Of a DNA stretch of 38,922 nucleotides, positions 19,701-26,552 are shown piece by piece. The stretch covers positions 423,155-462,076 of the forward strand of contig NW_013657665.1 in the NCBI RefSeq assembly GCF_000142905.1. Direction: 5' to 3'. The notes below the pieces were generated by a model. The model saw only the letters and a program-made list of their open reading frames with translations, did no database searches and was not told the origin of the DNA. Both the position numbers and the translations under genes were made by a program. The number at the start of each line of letters is the position of its first letter. The stretch's first letter is position 1. The stretch is from Thecamonas trahens ATCC 50062. Its lineage: Eukaryota; Apusozoa; Apusomonadida; Apusomonadidae.

Positions 19701-22144
19701 AGGAGGCTGTGGTGGCAAGGACGGATGCCGAGGCGCGGGCCAAGGCTGCTGTCGAGACCGCCAGGATTGAGGTTGAGGCTGCCCAGTTGCGCGTGCAGGA
19801 GGCTGTCGCAGCAAAGGAGGATGCTGAGGCGCGAGCCGAGGCGGCCGAGGCAGCCAAGGGTGAAGCCGAATCGGCGGCCGAAGCGGCCAAGGCCGATGCT
19901 CAAGCTGCCGACGCGCGAGCCAGGGAGGCTCAAGCTATGGTCGAGTCCGCGGTGGCTGCCAAGTCCAAAGCAACAGAGCTTGTTGGCGAGCAGCAGCGAG
20001 CTGCGGCGCAGGCCGATGCAGATGTTGCTGCTGCCAAAGCACAGGCTGCGGCTGCCCAGAACGCAGCTTCTGAGGCCGAGGCTGCGGCTGCAACTGCCAA
20101 GGCCGAGACCGAGGCTGCCAAGAGTGAGGCCGAGGCTGCCAAGGCCGAGGCCGAGGCTGCCAAGGCCGAGGCCGAGGCTGCCAAGAGTGAGGCCGAGGCT
20201 GCCAAGAGTGAGGCCGAGGCTGCCAAGAGTGAGGCTGAGGCTGCTCGCGCCAAGACGGACAAGGCCGAAGACGAGGCTGTGGCTGCCAAGGCCGACGCCG
20301 AGGCTGCTGTCGCCAGGCTAGCCGAGGCCGAAGACGAGGCTGCGGCTGCCAAGGCCGAAGCCGAGGCTGCTGTCGCCAGGCTAGCCGAGGCCGAAGACGA
20401 GGCTGCGGCTGCCAAGGCCGAAGCCGAGGCTGCTGTCGCCAGGCTAGCCGAGGCCGAAGACGAGGCTGCGGCTGCCAAGGCCGAGGCCGAGACTGCTGTC
20501 GCCAGGGTAGCCAAGGCCGAAGACGAGGCTGCGGCTGCCAAGGCCGAGGCCGAGACTGCCCACGCCAAGACGGGCGAGGCCGAGACTGCCGCGGCGGCAG
20601 CACGTGCTGAAGCTCGACAGAGCATTGCTGACGCCAAGTCAAAGCACAAGGCGTACGCCAAGTCGTTGCAGCGCCAGATCCTGGAGCTCAACAACGAGGT
20701 TTCGTCGCTGCAGGAGCAGCTGGAGCTGGCTCGCGGTGCGGTGGTGGGGTGGGAACGTGCGCAGCGATCGGCCATGTCGGACGCGCTGTCAGCAGACGCG
20801 ACTGCGGCCAATCACGAGCTGGAGCAGGCCAAGGCGCGGGTGGCTGTAGTCGAGGCGCGGAACCACGCGCTGGAGGCCCGACTGCATGAGGTCGAGCGCG
20901 AGAACACAGTGCTCACCCATTCGATGTCTGTGGGTGGTACCGGCGGTGGTGGCGGTGCTGGGAACACGTCTGGCATCTCCGTCTCACACTTTTTCAACGA
21001 GTCGTCCATCTCCATCCTCGACGCCGGCCGACTTGAGCGCGAGATGGCAGACTTGAAGCAAGCCAAGCTCGAGGCTCAAGTTGTCGCTAACGACCTGCGC
21101 CGGGAAGTTGCGGAGCTCACCGAGAAGCTCGCCAACACCTCGACTGACGCAGAGCTGGCCGTCAGAGTTGAGCAGCTGGAGGCCTCGCTCGCGGGAGCCG
21201 ACGCCGATGTCGCCGCTGCCCGCAACGAACTCCGCAGCGAGTCTGAAGTCGCGCAGCGCCGTATCGCTCACCTTGAAGAGGCACTCGCCCGGCTCAAGCT
21301 CTCGCTGGCCGACGCAGACTCCAAGTTCCTCGCCAAGGAGTCAGAGGCAGTTATGCTGGCCGAGGCCAAGGGCCAGGCCGAACTCTCTGCCAGCAGCGCG
21401 CTTAGCAAGCTCGAGACCGAGGCTCACGATCGGCGCGCTGCCCTCGCTCGCGTAGCGGCTCTGGAGGGCGAGCTGGAGGCAACCCAGGCCGCACTCGTCG
21501 AGGCCCAGGACGAGCTGTCGCGCATTTACGAGGACATGGTGCCCAAGGCCGCGTACTCGGAAAAGGTGGCTCAGGTTCGCATCCTCTCCGATGAGCGTGC
21601 CGTTCTCCGTGGCGAAGTCGAGGAGATGCGCATCGCCAAGAGCGATCTCGAGTACGAGGTCTCTGTTCTCCAGACCAAGTACGCCCACCTCGCCACCCTC
21701 CGTTCTCCCAAGCCGCTGGCGCACCCATCCGGGGATCCCGCATCGGTCCGCGGCGCCGACGCCTCACCGCGCCTCACTCGTTCATCGTACCTCACCGAAG
21801 CTCTGGCCATGGACGAGGCCTCACTTCGGTCATCACACACTGTCCGCGAGTCACTCAGCACCAGCGAGGACTCCTCTCTTGCCCACTCCATCTCCTCGCG
21901 TCGCGCTGTCCACGACGTGCTCTCGCAGCAAGCCGCTGCTGTCCTCGCCGCCCAGCCGGCCAACGGTCAGCCCTCGCCGCTACCGCGCCGACTCGTGTAT
22001 GCCTCGGACGGCTCGCTTGCCATCTCGGATTCGGAGTACTCGATCGTACCGAGCCAGTTTGCCGCTTCGCAGTCACTTCGCCATGTCGACTCGGCATCAA
22101 GCGATGTCTTGGCTGCAGACGACAATGCACACGCAGCCGAGTAA
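10763..22144 (+). CDS. Giant coiled-coil protein, 3793 aa, function unknown
   Basis: An uninterrupted frame from ATG to TAA, with no recognisable enzymatic domain. The N-terminus (about 1-180) is disordered, Ser/Arg-rich, with a GRGRGRGRG tract near residues 95-120. Almost everything else is heptad-rich coiled coil high in Ala, Glu, Leu, Lys and Arg, broken by short Ser/Gly/Pro linkers. From about 1300 to 2800 a 40-50-residue module recurs, with pattern KL-x3-[MV]-x2-ML-x2-Y/A-L-x2-E followed by LDEL and an acidic heptad. Copies begin near 1300, 1414, 1534, 1681, 1812, 2020, 2227, 2328, 2413, 2489, 2565 and 2750. Residues about 2900-3290 are an Ala/Glu/Lys repeat region (AEAEAAK type). A Gly-rich hinge near 3395 and a Ser-rich tail end the protein. 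The architecture resembles golgins, centrosomal or basal-body linkers and myosin-tail-like rods. An extended cytoskeletal scaffold or tether is inferred. The CAP-Gly gene starts 138 bp after its stop. Confidence 0.93.
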   Translation: MSEASLGSGYAGDYSDMTDLLAPFSLDGGSRARDHSASSRGSRQLSRGSSDGSAASAASATSEGGHKLGSKRTVRDGRKRAGLTRSRSVAVPERKSVVAGRGRGRGRGRGSRRGGRGGAARRLKSVGLGERAASTPIVDSLVASELEQPSSPRALAKSKHRSSTYKRQMSKEYEDEISRAIAKAGASSTNHDGHIDPSAVVVDTLRRDKAILSRQLKGARQEAAAAAAAAAAAADEDQATIARLQREVHDLQSSLLTMRTTIYARSHYYRQLCTTDEERAELVTMESNSLAEIEAWKSALEAQYASDRNSAAHRVAKLKAGLAAALSDKKELVAQLEDARAELAKREDSHLFLELKAHKDTKRKLCITIEMLREKLTHIRTTSPAPTRELNAAHKRIAELQAILKDKSRESFSLSQEFTKRSVSREASIRADVELKLKPQLEAIEARHAAQVADLREQLADAAKAQNASRDELAALEASLERSKAALADKSNALADMEAAAAAAAAAAAADKATIAQLQADKDELAFLLKESAEATRAEASGHVQASERAQSAAARLAELEAELAAARADRDKIRAAAETLQANNDTLGTYCKQLLAEAQAARDAEALAKREAAAAGAAAAGTLLTPTSTPAGTPAKSPVVAALAAEGRRRSRSGSLSDSDATALRMARLQGKVSAMQTSLAAASVAREAAARYDTLFVEVSRDLRAASSALHSADPHAARTALDAATKSMSDFTAETQLPPSPDKVVARAQTRVDNEQARLIDALAQLKLLAVSSRSSSRASSPVPSADIEHGESGTESLAMPTSELERLRSELDAARAGNARLEAQVEVLSANMDLAHFADAHASAEAAAASAKGIMTSAGADDEALLRVRALQAQVKRLESVVSIAAALVGHEVLGSAADASEVKDTGGYNASSASGSDSSSDDGSRDTPLDALAERLGPQLERLAEAAYQAFESEAVAQLETALEARQRELHTLLVERGELELAEATSARDVAEVALIHASAHNASLQGQVEGLYATFGFMELLNLSSRVEAARALGVDALMSRLESGETSAAQSELAKELSELKSGVKLATYVAQQQDAVHAAQAKLVAVVSKLEAESPDVLSDELRLELAEALDVPAPPAALPSVAAMAKRAAPMLDAEVDELNALRESSGRVRAGVEQLVDHLEAELLGPQARGALDELVVLTGLSPLEGRSLAGRRLTRERSASFTTEDPHLEIAVLRRQLASTKAQLEGARSMVSLGRFAAIELDKMEHRAPISVSELAKLQSEHVAIKERNAALLKARKTLESKTSVLAEKLQVTQEMLAGYLGTDGASGARQVEARLDELAAEKVELAGQLDAATKSLEAMTLKAAEAQMALEQAQSSEAVVSATTVSSGQSAELRSQVASLEAQAETDEAERRRLANRVESLSSRHAQMESILKAYLENESQGSQALANEFDRILQEKSDVEAALAQQRAESSAALAEMTEQLEVLRQAQGNVLDRGSHRRAVSMGGSASAHSSIQALHEQLASERASASATEAELRDTIDELNRRLGAANAMLGQFVESDSASKTELKGHIQAVAMEKEAMEEKIHAAEQAVSVAEHESQVAQLEIVRLTNENLVLSSKIKSLQFQVEQAETSSPRKQEALLRRQLSTSLARLDAADGNESAADLSASAFDLDLGDETLRPRVRAIADKHDLLRELLGTYVADEEQGGGKLLDQLDALVEERAELEMQLVKANAVKDALLTSQDQLRAQLAQAKRRSGSALGSPADYESDMASVFSGPGSATGSLPADNSGSLLAQLRERNTELEAANEALGDQLDMWDARFNALMSKYAVMQSTLSEYLRDEQSGSRNLAVELGELLDQRNAAELRIHELTKELDAARADAQMLKSTGSVGLQSGGVHNSRSRRGDAEAAQTRDQMASLQSSLAAANTRAAELAAQLEAVDAALGRASSTVDAEGDCGRAEIVDALVAKVGETEGQLRESRRQLIDANLRRRAKAESASSAMSRDDDGSDGPRVHALERRVQVLTEKLTTVHGMLAGYMDGEDEASKLERIDTVVDELAEKKASAEAQLRETEAALRTESEALSEARRELERALASGGGNGEESPDMEALRKAKEDVERKLEAQLRVVDSLRFSVREYERDYEVADSERALYSSEHEYVLKALNAERKLHDLVPLRDAKQAVESMLAVSRANEDMLAKAQRKVARAEERYEELELESQEAMDALEERMSLLSAKHEKLHGMLSAVMTNSQMEDSDRNALDVVVSRLDEMVDENAKLVTQRDVLANQVTELENAVERSKVDAPPGGASDAEIEALEAEHEAEMEALNGRVVRLADKLQYVETMLTRALETEGEGTADAVYAALDEVLAAKRALELENTRLAAEVEAAREAADDVETEASTDAEAEARFEVLNKRVAKLSDRLVYVQDMLRAALEAEDASAVDAVYARLDELANENAELKARAQDSTGDEVGADAAAAAEAEAKLEVLNKRVTKLSDRLVYVQDMLRAALEAEDASAVDAVYARLDELANENAELKAKAQDSTGDEVGADAAAAAEAEAKLEVLNKRVTKLSDRLVYVQDMLRAALEAEDASAVDAVYARLDELANENAELSEQLQTVTRESEMEVGSNKSGATVEADVDAETIKANVRQALEVTDEAERAEAVMSAVEELSSAKDAAEAESLTLRRKMVLLGANEEDVGTKPVGTLYEQLRASEAARRELEVRVSQLESGDVGPLAHDVMCKTATSESSGESLEALKHKLAGMQETLSRYIHESSRDRDADAVTATIEELIARRIELARENNALRRAAELSPEALAALTSPGPWIRRVWRLARQAATPRAPASALAAMRSVVRDAREQSARLEESLEQAVRRHGESEEALEQATMELAHVRGELLSSVANVEKMTAAAEAARLAESKAVEAAGVRTREVEAAKAEVEAAAEAARIEVEAAEVRVQEAIAAKEDAEARAEAAETAKVEAADAAQVRVQEAVVARTDAEARAKAAVETARIEVEAAQLRVQEAVAAKEDAEARAEAAEAAKGEAESAAEAAKADAQAADARAREAQAMVESAVAAKSKATELVGEQQRAAAQADADVAAAKAQAAAAQNAASEAEAAAATAKAETEAAKSEAEAAKAEAEAAKAEAEAAKSEAEAAKSEAEAAKSEAEAARAKTDKAEDEAVAAKADAEAAVARLAEAEDEAAAAKAEAEAAVARLAEAEDEAAAAKAEAEAAVARLAEAEDEAAAAKAEAETAVARVAKAEDEAAAAKAEAETAHAKTGEAETAAAAARAEARQSIADAKSKHKAYAKSLQRQILELNNEVSSLQEQLELARGAVVGWERAQRSAMSDALSADATAANHELEQAKARVAVVEARNHALEARLHEVERENTVLTHSMSVGGTGGGGGAGNTSGISVSHFFNESSISILDAGRLEREMADLKQAKLEAQVVANDLRREVAELTEKLANTSTDAELAVRVEQLEASLAGADADVAAARNELRSESEVAQRRIAHLEEALARLKLSLADADSKFLAKESEAVMLAEAKGQAELSASSALSKLETEAHDRRAALARVAALEGELEATQAALVEAQDELSRIYEDMVPKAAYSEKVAQVRILSDERAVLRGEVEEMRIAKSDLEYEVSVLQTKYAHLATLRSPKPLAHPSGDPASVRGADASPRLTRSSYLTEALAMDEASLRSSHTVRESLSTSEDSSLAHSISSRRAVHDVLSQQAAAVLAAQPANGQPSPLPRRLVYASDGSLAISDSEYSIVPSQFAASQSLRHVDSASSDVLAADDNAHAAE
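17951..18568 (+). repeat. 228-bp in-frame tandem repeat, 2.7 copies
   Basis: Copies begin at 17951, 18179 and 18407, an exact 228-bp (76-codon) period, and are nearly identical in DNA. The third copy stops matching at 18568. Each encodes one copy of the recurring coiled-coil module plus an Ala/Asp-rich linker. The near identity indicates recent duplication or ongoing homogenisation. Confidence 0.95.
19595..19882 (+). repeat. 96-bp diverged in-frame repeat, three copies
   Basis: Units start at 19595, 19691 and 19787 with the shared core VRVQEA followed by an AAKEDAEARAEAAE-like stretch. The period is 32 codons, not a multiple of seven, so the coiled coil would need stutters or a different supercoil here. 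Confidence 0.8.
20111..20236 (+). repeat. 21-bp tandem repeat, six copies
   Basis: Units beginning at 20111, 20132, 20153, 20174, 20195 and 20216 encode the heptad EAAKAEA or EAAKSEA. The period is exactly one heptad. The array runs without a break into the 63-bp array. Confidence 0.9.
20237..20614 (+). repeat. 63-bp tandem repeat, six copies
   Basis: Units start at 20237, 20300, 20363, 20426, 20489 and 20552, each 21 codons (three heptads), of the type EAAVARLAEAEDEAAAAKAEA. Copies two to four are almost identical and the outer copies are diverged, as expected of unequal exchange within an array that itself grew from the 21-bp unit. Confidence 0.92.
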
Positions 22145-22282
22145 CCGCTAGCCGAGTAACACAGCTTATTATCAGCCTGACAAGCACTCAACTCAACCCC
22201 ACTCACCCACCACCGCAGTCACCACCACCTCCACCACCACCACTTTCACTGCCACTCCACCTAGCAAAGTCTGCTGTTCTGC

Positions 22283-23522
22283 ATGACAACGTCTACTCTC
22301 CACAACGGAATCCGCATCGGCAGCCGTGTACGCACCGCCTCTCGCCATGCCCTCCCCCACGCCAAAGAGGGAGATCAGTCCGTTGGCCACAACTGCATTC
22401 AAACTTTTGCACTCACTCTCCCCCCCCCCCCCTCCCCCCCCCCCCCACCCACACACACCCACCCACCCAACCCCTTCCCCTTGCCGCTTCTTCTCACAGG
22501 TCGCCGTCCATGGCCTCGACACAACTCCCGTGCCCGGAATTGTGCGGTATGTGGGTGAGGTCCAATTCGCGTCCGGCATGCATGTCGGGGTCGAGCTGGC
22601 AAGCCCCATCGGGTCCTGCGACGGCTCGGTCGACGGCGTGTTCTACTTTGAGGCACGGGCCGATCACGGCGCTATCGTCCGCGCGCACCACGTCGAGCCG
22701 CTAAAGCGAGCCCGGCCGGCTTCGGCAGATGTGGCTCGAAGCAAGGTGCGTGGAGCTCGGGCGAGTCGCAAGCCGCGGCCAGGTTCGGCCCAGATGCGTG
22801 GAACCATTGCCGACGCCAACTGCCATGAGACGCAGACAGCATTGAGGGAGGCCAAGGCGCGGCTCTCGCTTGGAGACAGGGTGCGATCGCACGGCCTCGA
22901 TGGAGTCATTCGCTACATTGGTGTTCCACAGTTTGCCACAGACGAGCACCCGGTGTGGATCGGGATCGAGCTCGACAAGCCGGCCGAGCTGACTGCCGGA
23001 TACGCGCTCAAGCACAAAGGCTTCTTCTACTCGATCGGGCGCAACGACGGGACAGTGATGGGCGAAGAGTACTTTTGCACCGCCGAGCGGCACGCGCTGT
23101 TTGCGGCCCCAAGTGAAGTGCGCCGGCTCCTCCCTTCTGGTGAGATCCTCCCGACGCTTGAGGACGCGGCTGCAACCGCGACGGCATCCAACGAGGCCCA
23201 CGTTGTCCGCTACCGCCGGCCGCCGGTCAAAGGCAAGACCAGGACTCGGCTGCGCCGTGAGCGCCTGAAGCGCAAGCTGGAAGCTGCGCAAGAGACCAAG
23301 GACAACATTGATGATGCGTTCATTCGGCTCAAGGCCAAAGAGCTGCAGGCACGTGCCATGGCAAACGACGAGAACGTCCGCCTTCCCACCGACGTCACCG
23401 ACCGCTCTCTGGCGGCGCGCAAGCGAATGGAGTCGTCGCGGAGCCAGATCAAGCGGGCGGCCATGCGGGAGCGTCGGCTGATGGCGCAGCAGGCTGCAGT
23501 GCTAAAGCACCGCAAGGCATGA
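22283..23522 (+). CDS. Twin CAP-Gly microtubule-binding protein, one intron
   Basis: Exons are 22283-22327 and 22500-23522, giving 355 aa. Splicing joins IGSR to VAVHGLD, rebuilding the start of the first CAP-Gly domain (about 11-82: GIVRYVGEVQFASGMHVGVEL). Its groove motif GKNDG is altered to GSCDG at 53-57. A second CAP-Gly domain (about 138-222: GVIRYIGVPQFA) keeps a near-canonical GRNDG near 195-199. The C-terminal third is basic and helical (TRTRLRRERLKRKLEAAQ), probably a short coiled coil. CAP-Gly domains bind the EEY/F tails of tubulin and EB proteins, so microtubule or axoneme association is expected. Its stop is 6 bp from the stop of the convergent zinc-finger/kinase gene. An unspliced reading would start at ATG 22326 and insert a Pro/His-rich stretch, which I consider wrong. 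Confidence 0.88.
22328..22499 (+). other. Spliceosomal intron of the CAP-Gly gene
   Basis: Donor GTACGC at 22328, acceptor TTCTCACAG ending at 22499; 172 nt, phase 0. It contains C runs (22420-22446, interrupted once by T) on the sense strand and ends in a pyrimidine-rich tract. Removing it yields a continuous CAP-Gly domain. Confidence 0.88.
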
Positions 23523-23528
23523 CGACGA

Positions 23529-26500
23529 TCACTCGCCGCGGAGAAAGGCGAGATCGTCGACCTGGCGCATGACCCACGCAGTGTATGCCTCTCGGGCTTT
23601 GTAGTACTCGGAGAGGAGCGCCTGTGCCATGTGATTGCGGAGAAAGGCTTTTCTGTCCACTGACGGCGCCGAGAGCGCGCCGGTAACAAACGCAACCAAT
23701 CCTTCGAGCGAAAGCGGCGCCGGCCTCATACCCGCAGCATTCGTCGGGACCAGCGTCTCGTACGTCCCGGGCTGTAGGCCGTCGTTCCACGCACAAGCTC
23801 CGGGCGTGATCATGTCGCCGATGGCAGACTCGAGATGATTGCGGACGGCCGGCGGGACGCGCCCGGCGCGCAAAGCGCGCTCCAGCCGATCAAGGGTGGC
23901 GGCAGACGCGTCCGCCGAGCAGAACGCTGGATGCTTGACAACAGCAGCGAGGCTCGGTCGCTTGCTCGGTTCGGCGTCGAGCATCCACACCACCAAGTCA
24001 CGGAGGAAGAGATCGGTAATGCCTGCGAGGTCGGGCGCAACTGGCTTGCCTGAGTTGAGCATGGCAATGAGCGCAAGGTCGTGGTCTCTGGCGTCTGGGC
24101 CAAACGGATACTGGCCACCAGAGCCGACAAATGCGAGGGCGACGCCAAGGGTAAAGACGATAGCCGACTCGCGGAGACGGAGGAGGCCTGCGCTGGCGGT
24201 GGCAGCGGCGGCGTCCAAGCCGGTGGGCAGCTCAAAGGCTGCGAGCAAGTCGGCACCCGGCTTACGGGCGAGGACCGCGAGGACCTCGGGCGCCTGGAAG
24301 CGAAAGCCGGCGTGGGAAAACTTGGGCGGCTCGGTGAGACCGAGGTTCTCGGCGGCAGACGGCAGATCGACGACCCGCAAGTAGCCGTAGTCCGAGAGGA
24401 CAACTCGGCCGTCACGGAGAACTAAGAAGTTGGACGGGCGGATGTCGCCAAAGCGCACACCGGCGGTAAAGAGCGCGTGGGTGGCGTGAGCCATCGACGC
24501 CGCCACAAAGACAAGCTCGTCGGTGCCGAGCTGGGCGCCGTCGACATACGAACCGTCGGCGAGGAGCTTGCCGGTCACCAGCGACTCAACTGAGCAGAGC
24601 GCGAGCGGCATGGCGGTGATGACGCCAGTCTCGCTGGTCGTAGCTCCGGAGAGGGAGTATGCCGCGCCTTGGTGCTGGATGTGGTACGGCATGAAGAGCG
24701 CCTGCTGCGAGTGCGACAGAGTCGTCAGCGCCGCCTGTACCGACGGATCGGGGCAGATGATGCCAGAGAGGACCTCGCCAGGGATTGTGGTTTCGTTGAC
24801 AACCTTGACAGCGACAACCTTGGGCTGCGGCTCGCCAGGCAGTGTGAGTAGACCATACACGGTCTTCGAGTCGATGCCGACTCCAAGCTCGGCGGCCGGG
24901 GTGTCGAGGACGTGGACCGCTACACCATTGGCAACGGCTGCGACTTGCCGGACGACAGAGGGCGTTTCAACGGGCGTCAACCTCACGCGGATCTCCATTG
25001 TGTCGGAGTACTCGCACCAGCGGTGGAATGAGGCGTTGTCCGTGAGTGGGGCGGCAGAGGTCGATGGTGGGTTGGCAGGAGCGACAAAGCCCGGTGGAGT
25101 AGCAGGCGCCGTCGCCGCGGTAGGCGGGACGGAGACAGGCGCGGCAGCGGCGGCCCAGCTCGACGGGGCCTGGGCTGGGGTGGGGGCTGGAGACAACGCT
25201 GGGCTTGGCGCGGATTCTGGGGCGGGGGCCAGTGTCGGAGTTGGGGTCGCAGTCGGGGCCGGGGCCGGGGTCGCGGTCGCGGCCGTGGCCGAGGTTGTTG
25301 CCGCCTCGTCGGCTGCAATGCATGCTCGAAGCCAGATGACCGGCCATGGCTCCTTGCTGCTGTCGTTACGGGCAGATCGAAAGAGGTCGGTGTAGTTGGA
25401 CGGTGCGCAGTGCTGGTGGCGGATGGCAAGAGTGGCCTCGACCTTGGCCTTGCCGACACGGACCGACATGTGCGGGTGCGCCTCGACGAGGGCGACGACA
25501 GCGTCACGGAGCTCGCGGGTCTCGCGGGCGAAAAAGTAGCCAATGATGTCGTTTGTGGCGGCATCGTCGCGGACATAGAGAGTAAACTCGCCCTGAAAGA
25601 TGTCGAGGTGAGCGGCAAAAGCCTTCTTGGGATCAACCGAGCCGGTGTGTAGGCCGCCGATGCAGACGGTACGGGCGACCGACTCTACAATAAACTCGGC
25701 GATGGTTTCTGTCGGCGACCAGTCGAGCTTGCGGCCGAGTGCGACAAGCTTTGCAATGACCAAAAAGTTGTCGGACGAGATGTCGATGGCCTCGTCAACG
25801 ACGCGTTCAGCGTAGTGCCACACGCGGTGCTGCATGCCGTCGGGCAAGTTGCGGAAGGTGTCAAAATCGAGAAGAACGTCCTCGACAGCGTCGAGGTGTT
25901 CGTTGCGGGTTCGCCACACACCGAACAGCTCCTCGACGGCCTCGGATGTGGAGCGCTCGCGCGGAGCGGCATCGACGCCATTCTCGGTGGTGGCGGCGTG
26001 CGATGCCAACGTTTTCTTGGCCTTGGTCTTCGTCTTTGTCCCGGACGCAGAGTCTGCAAAGATCTTGGCGATAGAGTTGAGATGCGGGACGAGTCTAATG
26101 ACGTTCCACAGCTTGCGCTCCTGAGGCGAGTGGGCCCACTTGCACTTGAGCCCGCTAGTGCAGTCTGGGCCATCGCGGGCCACAAAGTCGCACATGGCAT
26201 ACACCTTGTTGGCTTTCATGTACAGCGGCGGGACGACGGGGATGATACGCTTGGCGTCGATCTTCTTCCAGCCCTTCTTTCCGAGCTTGACGGCATACTG
26301 AATGGCGTCAGCGGAGAGGACACTAGCGGACGAGGACGATGCGGAAGTGGACGATGATGCGGATGACGATGTAGATGCCATTGCATGCTCGCAGCGCGAT
26401 GCGTGTGTGTGACTGGAGCAGAGCTCGCAGCGGACACCAGTTGATCTTCGGACGTGCTTGCAGCGGACGACGACCTTGAGCGAGGGCTGGCTGTCCCAGC

Positions 26501-26552
26501 ACGGCTTGCAAAAGCCAGCGAGGATGTCCAGCGGGTGTACGGAGGATGCCAT
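23529..26552 (-). CDS. CCCH zinc-finger protein with divergent kinase-like domain and KEN-like tail
   Basis: 1007 aa from ATG 26552, the first credible start left of the gap. An N-terminal Cys/His cluster (C15, C18, C31, H33, C42, C45, H48, H50, C54, H56) looks zinc-binding. A CCCH finger follows (C121-x9-C131-x5-C137-x3-H141). The middle (about 185-420) is helical and unrecognised, then comes an Ala/Pro-rich linker. A protein-kinase-like domain (about 560-840) has VAVK Lys583, FGDIRPSN in place of HRDLKPxN (Asp703 and Asn708 kept; His and Arg lost), SDYG for DFG (Asp721) and QAPE. The C-terminal 150 residues follow a HPAF motif and resemble in layout the KEN extension of IRE1/RNase L, but I see no RNK-HHY-type catalytic motif. 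Catalytic Lys, Asp and Asp are present, so weak activity is possible. A role in RNA-linked signalling is inference. Confidence 0.75.
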   Translation of the reverse strand: MASSVHPLDILAGFCKPCWDSQPSLKVVVRCKHVRRSTGVRCELCSSHTHASRCEHAMASTSSSASSSTSASSSSASVLSADAIQYAVKLGKKGWKKIDAKRIIPVVPPLYMKANKVYAMCDFVARDGPDCTSGLKCKWAHSPQERKLWNVIRLVPHLNSIAKIFADSASGTKTKTKAKKTLASHAATTENGVDAAPRERSTSEAVEELFGVWRTRNEHLDAVEDVLLDFDTFRNLPDGMQHRVWHYAERVVDEAIDISSDNFLVIAKLVALGRKLDWSPTETIAEFIVESVARTVCIGGLHTGSVDPKKAFAAHLDIFQGEFTLYVRDDAATNDIIGYFFARETRELRDAVVALVEAHPHMSVRVGKAKVEATLAIRHQHCAPSNYTDLFRSARNDSSKEPWPVIWLRACIAADEAATTSATAATATPAPAPTATPTPTLAPAPESAPSPALSPAPTPAQAPSSWAAAAAPVSVPPTAATAPATPPGFVAPANPPSTSAAPLTDNASFHRWCEYSDTMEIRVRLTPVETPSVVRQVAAVANGVAVHVLDTPAAELGVGIDSKTVYGLLTLPGEPQPKVVAVKVVNETTIPGEVLSGIICPDPSVQAALTTLSHSQQALFMPYHIQHQGAAYSLSGATTSETGVITAMPLALCSVESLVTGKLLADGSYVDGAQLGTDELVFVAASMAHATHALFTAGVRFGDIRPSNFLVLRDGRVVLSDYGYLRVVDLPSAAENLGLTEPPKFSHAGFRFQAPEVLAVLARKPGADLLAAFELPTGLDAAAATASAGLLRLRESAIVFTLGVALAFVGSGGQYPFGPDARDHDLALIAMLNSGKPVAPDLAGITDLFLRDLVVWMLDAEPSKRPSLAAVVKHPAFCSADASAATLDRLERALRAGRVPPAVRNHLESAIGDMITPGACAWNDGLQPGTYETLVPTNAAGMRPAPLSLEGLVAFVTGALSAPSVDRKAFLRNHMAQALLSEYYKAREAYTAWVMRQVDDLAFLRGE

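Noticed and set aside
17818-19890. 690-codon minus-strand Ser/Ala-rich ORF
   Set aside because: It is the antisense shadow of the coiled-coil gene. GC-rich Glu/Ala/Leu codons read as Ser/Ala/Arg on the other strand without stops.
19930-20811. 293-codon minus-strand Ala/Ser repeat ORF
   Set aside because: It is another antisense shadow, generated by the 21/63-bp repeat arrays.
22326-22499. Pro/His-rich N-terminus for the CAP-Gly protein
   Set aside because: It is the translation of an intron. Splicing from ATG 22283 rebuilds the CAP-Gly start exactly.
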